A stretch of 64,000 nucleotides of DNA. Origin: Selaginella tamariscina. Taxonomy: Eukaryota; Streptophyta; Lycopodiopsida; Selaginellales; Selaginellaceae. This document shows, piece by piece, positions 1 to 11,220 of the stretch. The translations under genes and the position numbers were made by a program. Under the pieces are notes generated by a model. It made no database searches. It worked only from the letters and a program-made list of their open reading frames with translations, and was not told the DNA's origin. The DNA lies in NCBI GenBank assembly GCA_003024785.1, contig PUQB01000175.1, forward strand, positions 292,719-356,718, in the 5' to 3' direction. Positions within the stretch are counted from its first letter, which is position 1, and each line of letters opens with the position of its first letter.

Positions 1-1370
1 GTACAATGGATGCCTAGAGAAAATATGGTCTCCTAATAAAAAAAGACCCAACATGTTTTATAAATGTTAAATCCATTCGATATGGGTGGATGTCAAGAAG
101 CGTTGATAAGATCACGATTAATAAAATTACAAGAAAATGTATGTTTTCTGAAGCTTAAACCAATTATAAAATTATAAAATATAGTATATTTAATATTCAT
201 AATTATAATCAAATCTTTAATAATAGTACCAAATTGTTTCTTTAACTATATAAATTTATAAAAAGATATGGAAGATTGACCATATAATTATATAATTTTG
301 TATATATATTATTACTAGTATAAAAAGTGTAGTAATAATAATATAAGAAAAAATAATATTTAAGTGTAAGAAAAACTGTATTAGGACATCGTTGCTGGTG
401 GAGGGAAAGTTGAGAAGCTGGCATTAGAATACTGTGGACAAAAGGTAAACATACGCTTTGACATTTTATGTGTATATACATGTACACATGTGTGTGCTCA
501 TGTGTTTTGAGCCATTAGAGTCTGGATTACAAACACATTTTAGGTGTGGCAAGGAAGAGTACATAACTTGAACAATTGCGCAAGCTTGGGAAATGTCCAC
601 ACTAGAAGAATCAGGTCTAACACTAGGTAGACTTGGGTTTACAAATCAAATGTGTGTACTTGGCAGCTACAAGGTAACTATCAGTAATTAATAATAAATA
701 CATATGTTGATGAGATCATCGAGATGTATGGAAATGCTAAAGTTGATCATGAGTACACACATACACGTTAATGAAGTCAACATGTGTATTATTTCCTCTA
801 ATGCAAGATATTACGAGTTTAACCACTAATGAAGAATTAAGGCCTTTTAAGGGAAAGCTGCAATGGTAAGCATGTCTTATAGATACACTATATAACTAAT
901 TAGCCATAAATATTTGACTTAGGGTCGATAAACTCTAAAATTAATAATAACTCCTTAGTTAAATGGCACATAACTGATATACTTCATTTCGTATATGAAA
1001 CATACACTACTCATCCACTTGAGTTGTGATTAGAACAAAGGTGTGCACAACAATTGCATGTTAAGCGTTTCTACATACGTGTGTGTATGTTTGTATACAA
1101 AGGTATACTTGTATGTTTACAACTTAAATGATAGTACTTTGAACGCCCAAGTACTTAAACAAGTAAATATCATTAGTAATGAACTACAGACACACAGAGT
1201 CATTGAAGTTGGGATTGTACTTCACTAGTAAATTCATTTTAGTATGCAACTATATGTGAAAACTCAAAATACATAAATGTGTCTATTAACCTAATAACCC
1301 TAATTATATATAAGAATGAGTGGTCTAGATTGAAATCAATCTAACGGCATGAAAATCTATTACACTCATG
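1..1370. other. AT-rich intergenic DNA with a diverged dispersed repeat
   Basis: I see no supported gene here; the open frames are short and low in complexity. Bases 1-180 resemble 38808-38930: both carry a stretch reading roughly 'atgcctagagaaa..atggt', then an 'attcaatatgg'-like segment, then 'gataag/aataagt'. It is therefore a diverged dispersed repeat of unknown type. The rest is AT-rich DNA with short TG-rich runs. Confidence 0.4.
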
Positions 1371-1612
1371 TAATTGTACACATGGACCTTACATCACCCC
1401 TCTTCTTGAAAGGATGGAAGGTGGTTAAGGGTTCTATGGTAGATGGGCCCGGATTAGGAGAACATCAAGAGGAGGCATTGGTGGATAACATGCAATTGTA
1501 CACGTGGACCTTACATTATCCCTTCTCTTGGAAGATGGAAGGTGGTTAGGGTTCTCTAGTAAATGGGCTCAGATCAGGAGGAACAGCAAGAGGAGGCATT
1601 GGTGGATATGTA
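1371..1612. repeat. Two-copy tandem repeat, period about 120 bp
   Basis: Two similar units start near 1371 and 1491. Each contains 'attgtacac(a/g)tggacc', 'ttacat', 'ggaaggtggtta', 'gggttct' and an 'aagaggaggcattggtgga' tail. It lies at the downstream edge of the integrase relic that follows and may belong to that element. Confidence 0.7.
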
Positions 1613-2275
1613 GGTAGCACAACTTGTTCTTAGCCTTGTTGCACAAAAACTTCAACAGTTGCACATGCACAATCTCTAAAGGATCAGGTTGAACATCGTG
1701 TTGAACCTTATAAACTTGTGGTACTACCTGCCACAACACTTAATATGGTCCCTTTTACTAAGCAAGGAGAATCTTGGCTAAACCATGTACCATAAGCTTG
1801 TGAAAACGAATCAACACCAACTTATTCACCTTATACTTTGCAAGTGGATGATGATGGAGTTGTAGTGTCGTGTTATTCAACTTGTATGCGACCCAAGTGT
1901 TTTGCAGTCTCCACTCTGACTAATGGAAGAATGCTCGTCAACTACTAAATCCAGGACCTAGCATTAGTAGCTCGTGGCAAGCGAGAAGGTAGACCTAATC
2001 CATTGGCAACACTGGGTCATGACCATATAAGAGCTTATATGGCGAAGTACCAACAAAACTCTGTATTTTAGTGATATAAGCATATCAGAGAAACAACAAA
2101 TAACCATCCCAATCCGAATGCTGAAAGTTCACGTACTTTGTGATCATCCCCTTGAAAGTATTGACAAGTTGTTCCACCAAACCATTTGTTTTAGATGATA
2201 AGTACTTGTGAAGGTGTGGCATATCCCCAATTGAGATGTCAAAACATGAAATGCCTCAACCATAAATGTAGAACC
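1613..2275 (-). mobile_element. Ty3/gypsy integrase relic (element E)
   Basis: The minus strand reads as the C-terminal half of a Ty3/gypsy integrase. Recognisable pieces are a 'SQLGICHTFTSTYH'-like core, a 'NGLVEQLVNTFKGM'-like helix and a 'YKLLYGHDPVLP'-like motif. It is old and heavily broken. It differs from the chromovirus next to it and may be related to the gypsy relic at 13.6-16.9 kb. Its upstream part is cut off where the chromovirus LTR begins at 2276. Confidence 0.6.
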
Positions 2276-2643
2276 TATCAAGTTACGACCTAAGAACATG
2301 ATAAGAAGGAGGCTTGAAAGGCAAGAGTAAAGAACAAGACAAAAATAAGGAACATGACAAGAATTATTGTAGAATGACTGGTGTTGATAGTAACTGATTA
2401 TACAACAATTAGGTCGAAGATTTTATATTCATAACTTTAAGAGCTAATCTAAGCATAAGCTAAAAATGATACTCCAAGAGCTAATCTAGGCATGAGATAA
2501 AAATAATTATCTTGTAGGTATATCCTGTAAGCATATCCTGTAGGTATATCTTGTAGGTATATCATGTATCCCGTATCCTATATTTTGTATCTTGTAGGTC
2601 ATATCCTGTAAGCATATCCTATATTCTGTATCGGGTCGTGACA
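2276..2643 (-). repeat. Chromovirus A1 3' LTR
   Basis: The sequence ends on the plus strand with GGGTCGTGACA, the complement of the family LTR start TGTCACGACCC. It contains the family's 'ggtatatcctgtag' short tandem motif and the 'gttgatagtaactga' segment that matches the family primer-binding site. The outer end is diverged (TATCAAG in place of TGTCAAG). Confidence 0.75.
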
Positions 2644-5570
2644 GCACCTCTCCCTAAGGATAAGTTACATGAGTCCTAGGACTTGGTTTAACATGATAAT
2701 GTTGATGAAAGGCAACAACCTTGGAAAAAGCATGGAGTAAATTGGATATAGGTTCCCAAGTGCGATCGGTAGGCAAATAACCTTTCGTATATGACCTTGT
2801 GAGTGCTTCATGAAAAGGCTCATGCTAACAAGCTTAGGTTGTTCAACCCCTAGATTCATCACCAATGACCACATGAGGGGGAGGAGAAGAAGCACGACCA
2901 AGAAGAGAAGAACAATAATATGATTTCAACAAAGAGGTGTGAAATATAGGATGAAGTTTCATAATAGATGGTAGCTCTAGTCGAAAAGCTATAGGATTGA
3001 CCTCAGTCACAATCCTATAAGGGCCCAATTGTTGAAAATCCAACTTAGAAGAAGGCATGTTGGTGCAGATATGCCGACAAAGAAGCCACATGAGATCACC
3101 AACCTTGTATGCAGGTGCCAACTGACGATGAGCATCAACGTGATGCTTATATCGTTCCTATGCTTGCTAAAGATGAAACTTGGAAATCATCATGTACCTA
3201 ATGAAGGTGCTGGAGATGATTATGTACTTCAGAATCGGAAGAAGGAGAAGCATAAGGAGCAAAGCCAAAACGTGGATGGTAACCTATAAGAGCGAAGAAA
3301 GGTGTCTAGCCTGTAGATGTATGAACGGAGTTGTTGTAAGTAAACTCCGCCATAGGAAGAAGGTCCAACAAGTTGTCCTGTTAGTAACTGATGAAGTAGC
3401 GAAGATACTGTTCCAAGGTCTTAATCGTGCATTCTGACTGCTCATTAGTTTGTGGATGATATCCTGAAGAAAGATCTGCTTTAACTTGTAGACTCCAAAG
3501 AAGCTCTCACCAAAATCTAAACATGAATTGTGGCCCTCGATTAGAAACAATGCTCTCAGAAAGACCATGATGTCGGAACACTTCGCGGATCACCATTCAG
3601 CAGTTGTCTAGCATGTAGCCATTTTGTTATAGGGCAGGAAATGAGCCTATTTGGTAAGATAGTCACCACCACAAGAATTGCATCAAATCCACGAAAAGGA
3701 GGAAGATCTATGAAAAAATCCATAAAAATGGATCTCTAGGGAACATGAAGAAGACAAAGAAGATTAAAGGGCGCATGACAAGGCATCTTTAACCTGTTGC
3801 AAGTGTCACAACTCCGTACAAACTTTTTCACAAAACCTTGCAACAAGTCACCAACTCAACTGTCTTGGCCAACCAAAATGTCCTGTAGCCGGGGTATATG
3901 ACAATCTTGTACCACACGAGTCCTGTAAACAATGTACAAGAGACCTTCCTAATACATGAGTTCATCATGTATGGCAAACAACTTGTAGTTTGTACGGGAA
4001 TTGGAGAAAGAGGAACTTGCAATGTCAGAACTAATGTGTGAGAACACATTCTTCATCAAGTCATCTATAGCCAATTGCAAATGGATGCCTGTAGAAGTGT
4101 TGAATTTGTTGGAGCTTGATGAATATGTAGTGCCACAAGCCAAAATCAATCAGGACCCAACAACACTTGCTTTTGACAGTCGTATGCAGGATTGTTCGAG
4201 GTCGATGCAAGATAAGAGCGCCTAGACAATGCATCCGCTTTACCATTCCAAAAACCAGCTTGTAGACAATAAAAAAATCAAAACATGATAAGAATTCCAC
4301 CCACCTAGCCTGTCGTCAATTGAAAACTCAAGTCATTTAAAAAAAACTCTAGGTTCTTATTATCCGTAAGAACTTGTACAGAATGTGTAGCACCTTCTAA
4401 GAAGTGCCGCCACTCCTCGAACAAATCCATAGTGGCCTTGAGTTCCTTGTCATAAATCTCGTAATTGATCTTTACCAAAAGGAACTTACGAGAGTAAAAG
4501 GCTATAGGATGGAGTAACTTATTTTCTCTAACTTGTGATAAAATAGAACCTATTACAAAGTCCGAAGCATTTGCTTCAACGAAGAAGGACAAGAAGGATT
4601 AGGATGTGCTAAAATTGGAGTTATCGTGAAGACGTTCTTGAGTGCTATGAATGCTTGTTCTGCCTTGTTGGACTAATGTACGCTTGGTAAGTTCTGTGAG
4701 TGGAAGTACACACTTGGAGAAGTCCTGTAGAAATTTGCGAAACCAAGGAAACATTATACGTCTCGTACAGACTTAGTCCTCTCCCACTCCACAACAGTCT
4801 TTACTTTGTGCATGTCCATTGAGACACCGGGAGGATAGACGATGTAGCCCAAGAACTCCACATTATCCCTGTCAAAAAAACACTTCTTCAACTTCGCATA
4901 TAGGCCATGTTCGCGAAGCTTTTGTAGAACTAGTCGTACATGCTTATCATGTGCCACCTTGTCTTTGGAGAAAATCAGGATGTCATCGAGGTAGATCACC
5001 ATAAATTGGTCCAAGAAGTTGCGAAAGATGTCATTCACCATGTGTTGGAAACGGCTTGGGCATTTGTAAGTCCGAAAGACATCATCATGTACTTGAAGTG
5101 TCCATACCTTGTACAAAAGCAGTTTTCACTCATTGCTTAGACGATTCTGTACAAAATTGTTGGCCCCTCGTAAGTCGATCTTCGTGAACACCTTTGCTCC
5201 TCGTAGCCAATCGAGAAGTTTCAGGATCAATGGCAACAGGTACCGATTTTGGATGGTGACTTGATTTAAACCTCTACCACAACCGAACGCAAATTCCCAT
5301 CTTCTTCTTAACAAAGAAGATAGGTGCTCCTGTAGGGGACTTTGAGTGACGAATGAAGCCGAATCCTAAGTTGCCCTCAATATATTGGCAAAGAACCTCC
5401 AATTCTATAGGTGACAGTACATAAATCGGTCCGAACAGTGGAGTCTTCCCTTCCGCAAGATTGATGGGACAGTCGTAAGACATGTGAATAATAAGAACGA
5501 CAACTTGTGCTTATCACAGCTATGATGATGCCTTTCCCAACCTCGATCTCATGAAGAAAGAGAATCACCT
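2276..5570 (-). mobile_element. Truncated chromovirus copy A1 (Ty3/gypsy)
   Basis: Same family as the nearly whole element at 51946-57973, on the minus strand. The 3' LTR is 2276-2643. Going up in coordinate come a chromodomain-like tail (2.65-2.9 kb), integrase C-terminus (2.84-3.1 kb), integrase core (3.3-3.8 kb), RNase H (4.06-4.6 kb) and reverse transcriptase (4.75-5.5 kb, with a YLDD active-site motif). Gag, protease and the 5' LTR are missing. Near 5.57 kb it passes into pol-like sequence that does not match the whole copy, so the boundary is chimeric. It is a fossil with many breaks, roughly ten or more. Confidence 0.85.
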
Positions 5571-5994
5571 CATCCCATCACAACAGGCAAGCCATCATAT
5601 AGTGAACTCGTACTACTATTTGTTTGTGACTCTACATTCTTTGTAAGCGTTGACTTCATCCACATTCCATAATATAGGAGAACCCTCTTCAAATTCCATT
5701 TTAGGAACCTCAACATGCTTGTAAATGGTGTTCACCCATACATACACACAAGATCATTGGGCAATATTGTGACATGATGCATTATCATTTCGAACTTTCC
5801 ACTGTTCCAGTGCCAATTATCTCGTTGTTCTGAAAAAGATATACTTTATCTACAATATTAAACATATTGTCCTTCACATAAATAATTGTGTCATTTATGA
5901 TATATATTTATGTGATATGCAAAAAAATGTGAATTGAGGATGCTTAATATATAGCGTGTGCAATAATATATAATTATGTATAAGTATAGATTAT
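5571..5994. other. Retroelement-like junction, then AT-rich spacer
   Basis: From 5571 to about 5760 the minus strand keeps short coding-like stretches resembling gypsy pol upstream regions but unlike the chromovirus family. From about 5870 the sequence is AT-rich with nothing recognisable. Confidence 0.3.
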
Positions 5995-7140
5995 CATGCT
6001 TGATTAATACAAGTGGTGGCAGGACTAATCCCGCCACCCCTTCCCACCTAATAAAATGGTGGACGGGATTAATCTCGCCCATGACTCTCTCTGACGGGGA
6101 AGAGTCAGCGGGATTAATCGACTCTTTTCGAGTGGAAGAGTCGGCGAGATTAATCTTGCCCACGACTCTTTAATGCAGAAGAGTCGGCAGGATTAATCCC
6201 GCCCACGACTCTCTCCGATGCGGAAGAGTCGGCGAGATTAATCCTGCCCACGACTCTCTCCGATGCGGAAGAGTCGGTGGGATTAATCCCGCCAATGCTT
6301 CCTCCGACGCGGAAGAGGTCGGCAGGATTAATCCCGCCAATGCTTCCTCAACACAAAAGAGGTCAGCGAGATTAATCCCGCCAATGCTTTGTCGCGATGG
6401 GGAATAGATTGGCAGGATCAATCCCGCCCACAACTCTCATTGACGGGGAAGAGGTGGCTGGACTAATCCAGCCCACAACTTCTCCGATAAGGAAGAGGTG
6501 GTGGGATTAATCCCGCCAATGCTTCCTCGCCTCCTAGAATTGGGGGTGGAATTAATCCCGCCCACCATTTAAAAGACAGAGAAGCATTGGCGGATTAATT
6601 CACCTCCAAAAATGATGGGCATGATTACATATTGGCTTGTTATGATGTGCCATTTGCTTTAAGGGTTTAGAAACCATTAGGATTGCACTAGAATCCGATA
6701 TGAATTTATCCCATTCACATATCCTTTGTAATTAGAATCTTTAGCTAGCCAAGATTTTATAAAGATTTTGAAGGAGTGGCAGGATTAATCCTGCCAATAC
6801 TTCCCTGCCTCCTAAATTGGTCGGTGGGATAAGTCTCGCTCACAATTCTTTAAAACAGGGAAGTGGTGACGGGATTAATCCCACCACCCCTTCCTTGCCT
6901 CCTAGAATGGTGGGAGGGATTAATCTCGCTCACAACTCTTTAAAATTAATTCCGTCAGTTCTTCATTGTTTCAGTGAGTTGTCGACGAAATTAATCCCGC
7001 TGTCCTTTCTAAGAAGTGAGAAGCATTGGTGAGATTAATCCCGCCACTCCTTCCTTGTTTCAGAAAGTTATGGGCGGGATTAATCCCACCACCTCTTTTA
7101 GGAGGCGGAAAAAGGAATGGCCGGATTAATCTTGCCACCC
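5995..7140. repeat. GATTAATC palindrome array I
   Basis: About 23 copies of an 18-bp palindrome, consensus GGCGGGATTAATCCCGCC, occur at about 50-60 bp spacing, with a gap of about 170 bp between 6610 and 6775. The spacers are themselves near-palindromic. One common form has arms GACTCT and AGAGTC around CCGATGCGG; another starts AATGCTTCCT, and its reverse complement closes other spacers. The open frames across the array are artefacts of the regular repeat. No coding role is visible. Arrays II and III belong to the same family. Confidence 0.9.
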
Positions 7141-7804
7141 CATCGAGAACTCTTTAAGATCTCGGCTAACCGATAATCTTAAGTAAAAAAGATGTGTAAA
7201 CGGGATAAATCCCTAACAAATTATAATGCAATCCTAATAAATTCCTAAACCCCTAAATTTTAATTTTAAGAGAGAATGTAAAAAAGTGAATTTTTATAAG
7301 TATTTTTAAATTTATTTATAATACTTACTTGTAAACAACACTGAGGACGTTGTGCTTTTTTATACACAATAGCACCCAATTTAATGTCACTCCTGATCAA
7401 GGAAAGAGAAGATTCGAAGAGAAAAAATTATAAAAATGAAGAAACCCTTACGAGAGAGGGAACCAAATCTGAATTTGAGTAGGAAATTAAAAGTATTTTC
7501 AAATTTACATGTTAAACTGACAATACTTATGTCAGAATTTCAAACTTTTGAAAAGAAAATAAAATTTTAAATAAGTTGACATAAATAACTGACTTTCTGA
7601 CATATATACTTTCTAATTCCAATGATTTTATAAATTTTTAATGTATTTAACATTAGTAAGTGATTCAAGTTGTTTAATTTTATGAAATTTTAATAATTAT
7701 TTTACATTCTTATTATTCCAGTATATATTATTAAGTATATATTAACATATATACTTATACTGATATTATTATGTATCATTTCATAGTGTGTATATTATAT
7801 TATT
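7141..7804. other. AT-rich spacer with no gene seen
   Basis: AT-rich sequence with no recognisable protein, RNA or transposon feature. Short TTAAT- and TATA-type runs are consistent with intergenic plant DNA. Confidence 0.4.
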
Positions 7805-8185
7805 TTCTTAATTATTTGAGTAATTATTCAACATTTCTTTATATTAATGGGATATTCTTTATTATTTTCTTTTTATTCCAAGAATATTTCAATATTAAAC
7901 CTGATTATTTTAATTAAATTAGTATATATTCTTAATTATTTGAGTAATTATTCAACATTTGTTTGTATTAATGGGATATTCTTCATTATTTTCTTTATAT
8001 TCCAAGAATATTCCAATATTAAACCTGATTATCTTAATTAAATTAGTATATAATAATATTCTTAATTATTTGAGTAATTATTCAACATTTGCCTATATTA
8101 ATGGGATTTTCTCAATTATTTTCTTGTTATTTCAAGAATATTCCAATGTTAACCTTATTATCAATATTAAATTAATATATATTAA
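7805..8185. repeat. Three-copy AT-rich tandem repeat, period about 124-130 bp
   Basis: Units begin at about 7807, 7931 and 8061, each starting 'cttaattatttgagtaatt' followed by 'attcaacattt' and an 'attccaagaatatt'-like segment. The second interval is 6 bp longer because of an extra 'ataata'. The third unit is partial. The open reading frame running through it simply reflects the repeat. Confidence 0.85.
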
Positions 8186-9804
8186 AAACTATATATGACT
8201 ATATATTAAATAAAATGATATATTATATGTATAATTTAAAATATGTTCATAGTGTGTATATTAATATTATTTTTACTTTACTTCAATGTTTTTTTTTGCA
8301 CACATATATAAACACAATCAAAATTTTACATATACACATGCACACACATTATAAGCACTTCCAGAGACACATATGCACACACATATAAAGTCGATGAGTG
8401 GATCACAATATAAATAAATGTTCAAGCATCTAGTATCTAGACCAAGCATTTATCGTTACACACACTCTACACTAGGACTTACATATACATACACAAAACA
8501 TCCATATATCTATGTTTAGTGTTTAGAAAAAATTTATATTAAATAATTATAAAAAATGTGCATGGATTTAGTTTATACTAGTATAAAGATTTTATACTAA
8601 TATATATATATATGTGTTATGATTGCTTTCAAATGTGTTTTAATATCATTATGTCATTTTAAGTTAAAATTGAGTAAAATTCAAATATATACATACAATT
8701 TTAAAGTATGAACAAATTATAATTCACATTTTTTAAAATAAAGTTTTAAAAATAATTGACAAATCAGTATAATGATTTGTGATTTTATGTTTATCTACTT
8801 GATTATCAACAATTCTTTATACATGTTTTCTTATACGAATGATAAACTTTTTATACAGATATTGAAATTTAATAATAAAATACTTGCATTGGGTTTAAAC
8901 CCTTGCTTTTTTATCGAAAACATCATGTTAAACGTATATATGTTCCATATGTACTAAGTTTATGTGTATGTAACACATTGAATTCACACATGTAATATAT
9001 ATCTATGTCTATGTGTATACATGTGTGACACTGTGTGTATATATTAATGTATGCAATGTGTGCGAATTTAAATTTTTAACACACTTTCTCTCTCTCATAC
9101 ATACACACCATGGATGATCCATAATATGACACTGACGCGATATGTACTATGTACATATGTTTATATTTACATTATATGTGTGTATGTATGTATTGCTGCA
9201 TGTGAAAATTTAACACGCTCATAGACACACATATGTTAAAACCCCTGCATGTTTTATATTTTTGGGTGTATGTGATACATCCACACACTCAGACACGCAC
9301 ACAAATTTAAAATTATGATAAATTAATGAAAGAATATTTGTTTAAGGGTTTAGGTATATTAATATTCGATTATGATATTTTATTCCTTGTAGGGTTTAAT
9401 AAATCTCTTCACGCATAAGGCGCGGTGGTGCAGTAAGGTTTGAAGGTGCATTCACACAAGTGAAATCTCTCTCTCACACACGCACACTCCTGTGTATACA
9501 TATACATATATTTCAGCGTGTGATAGATAATTTATTTATTTATCTATATTTACATATACATTTATATGTGTGTGTATCTGTATAATTTAAATAATTTATT
9601 TATCTCTTGCACACTCCTATATACATACATATATATATATGTTGTGTGTGTGGTGTGTGTGTGTGTGTGTATTTGTATAATTTATCTATCTCTGGCACAC
9701 ACGCACACTCCTGTATATACATATAATAATATATGTGTGTGTATCTGTATAATTTAATTTATTTAGCACACACATGCACACAATGATATACATATACATA
9801 TATA
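8186..9804. other. AT-rich intergenic DNA with CA/TG microsatellites
   Basis: Long AT-rich stretch with many short (CA)n, (TG)n and (TA)n runs, densest at 8300-8500 and 9000-9780. The segment at about 9450-9780 repeats a 'ctcacacacgcacactcctgt' plus 'tataatttaa' arrangement several times. No gene is supported. Confidence 0.5.
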
Positions 9805-9806
9805 TA

Positions 9807-9988
9807 CAGTAGAACCTGTCTAAATTAAACCTATATAAATTAAAACCCTCTCTAAATTAAATAAAAATTATGGTCCCACTGTATATATTATTATTGTATT
9901 TTATTATTTCTACCTCCCTTATTTAAAACCCTCTCTAAATTAAATATTATCTCCAGTCCCAACACGTTTAATTATACAGGTTCTACTG
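9807..9988. mobile_element. Emigrant-like (pogo/Tc1-mariner) MITE
   Basis: A 182-bp noncoding element starts CAGTAGAACCTGTCTAAATT and ends with its imperfect complement AATTATACAGGTTCTACTG, giving terminal inverted repeats of about 24 bp. It is flanked by TA at 9805-9806 and 9989-9990. CAGTA(G/A)AACCT termini with a TA target duplication are characteristic of the Emigrant/Lemi group of plant pogo-like MITEs. The interior repeats 'accctctctaaattaaat' twice. There is no coding capacity, so it would need a transposase from elsewhere. Confidence 0.85.
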
Positions 9989-10084
9989 TATACACATATG
10001 AGGGTTGTCTCTGTATAATTTAATTTTTAATGTATCTCTCGCACACTCCTGTATATACATATACATATATATGTGTGTGTGCAT

Positions 10085-10745
10085 CTACCTGGTGCGTGGG
10101 ATTAACCAAAAGGCGGCGGGATTATGCCTACAGGGCGGCAGGCTTAATCCTGCCTGGTGGGTGGGATTAATCCCACTACCCATGCCTTGCCTGGCAAGCG
10201 GGATTAATCCCGCTCCACATTTCTTGAGACATAACATTAATAAAACCTTTCATGCTTGGTGGGAAGGGGTGGCAAGATTAATCCCATCACCCTTTGTCTC
10301 AAAAAATGTGGGACGAGATTAATCCTGCCCACCACCATTATCCATATGAGAAAGTTGTGGGCGGGATTAATCATGCCCACTAGGCATGGAAAGGTGGCGA
10401 GATTAATCCCGCCCACAACTCTCTCATATTGATAAGGGTGGTGGGCGGGATTAAGCCCGTCCCACATCCTTTGAGACATAAAGGGTGGTGGGATTAATCC
10501 CTTCACCCTTTCTCACCACCCTTTCCCACCAGGCATAAAAGGGTCAACGGGATTAATCTCACCACCCTTCTCCATCTCAAAGAGAAGTGGGCGAGATTCA
10601 TCTCGCCCACCATTTTAGGAATCAAGAAAGTGGTGGCGGGATTAATCCTGCCACACCTTCCCTGCCTCCAAAATGATAAACGAGATGAATCCCACCCACT
10701 TCTCTTTGAGAAGGAGAAGGGTGGCGGGATTAATCCCGCTTCACA
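10085..10745. repeat. GATTAATC palindrome array II, built of large inverted repeats
   Basis: About 16 variants of the GGCGGGATTAATCCCGCC core occur here. Two long imperfect inverted repeats are visible. Arms at about 10286-10372 and 10398-10490 share the same spacers in opposite order and orientation. Arms at about 10555-10640 and 10650-10735 are centred on one core, and the variant core GATTCATC in one arm is matched by GATGAATC in the other. The array therefore looks like a cluster of foldback elements. There is no gene. Confidence 0.85.
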
Positions 10746-11220
10746 CTATATGTGAATGTACATGTGTATTAGTATATATAAGTTCTTTATCTCCTTTTAT
10801 TTACTTTTATAATCTTATCATAATATTTTAAATAAAAGCCAGTAAACCATATAAAACTGTCCAAAGCTCAGATCTGTGGTGGTTCTAAAACTAAATGATA
10901 TTAATTTTTTGCACTATCACAAATATGAGTTTTGGACACTTAATTCCATCCACTTCTCTATGAGACAAAGAAGGGTGTATATGAATGTAGCAGTGTATTA
11001 ATATATATAAGCACATGTTTGTCTATATATTATAATTTCTCGCCATTTAAATAGCCTGAACACTTCAGAGAAAAATATGTATAGACTCTGTAAAGTTTTA
11101 ATAGTGTATTTATATATTCGGGTTTATATGAGTGTGTGTGCATTTTTATATGAATTGTATTCATAATGTATTATTGTGCAGAAAGACGAATTGATTTAAC
11201 AAGGAGATTCAGTTATTAAT
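10746..11220. other. Intergenic DNA with no gene seen
   Basis: AT-rich sequence with short TG-rich runs. One phrase at 10935-10985 ('acttctctatgagac', 'aagaagggtgta') echoes the spacers of the adjoining palindrome array, so the array probably once reached further. Confidence 0.4.

Noticed and set aside
6170-6433. 87-aa open frame with repeated AGLILPT motifs on the minus strand
   Set aside because: It is only the translation of the palindrome array, whose unit length happens to be near a multiple of three.
5995-10745. CRISPR-like array: regular palindromic repeats with ~30-bp spacers
   Set aside because: The surroundings are eukaryotic, spacers are related to each other and occur inverted, unit lengths vary, and no cas genes are present.
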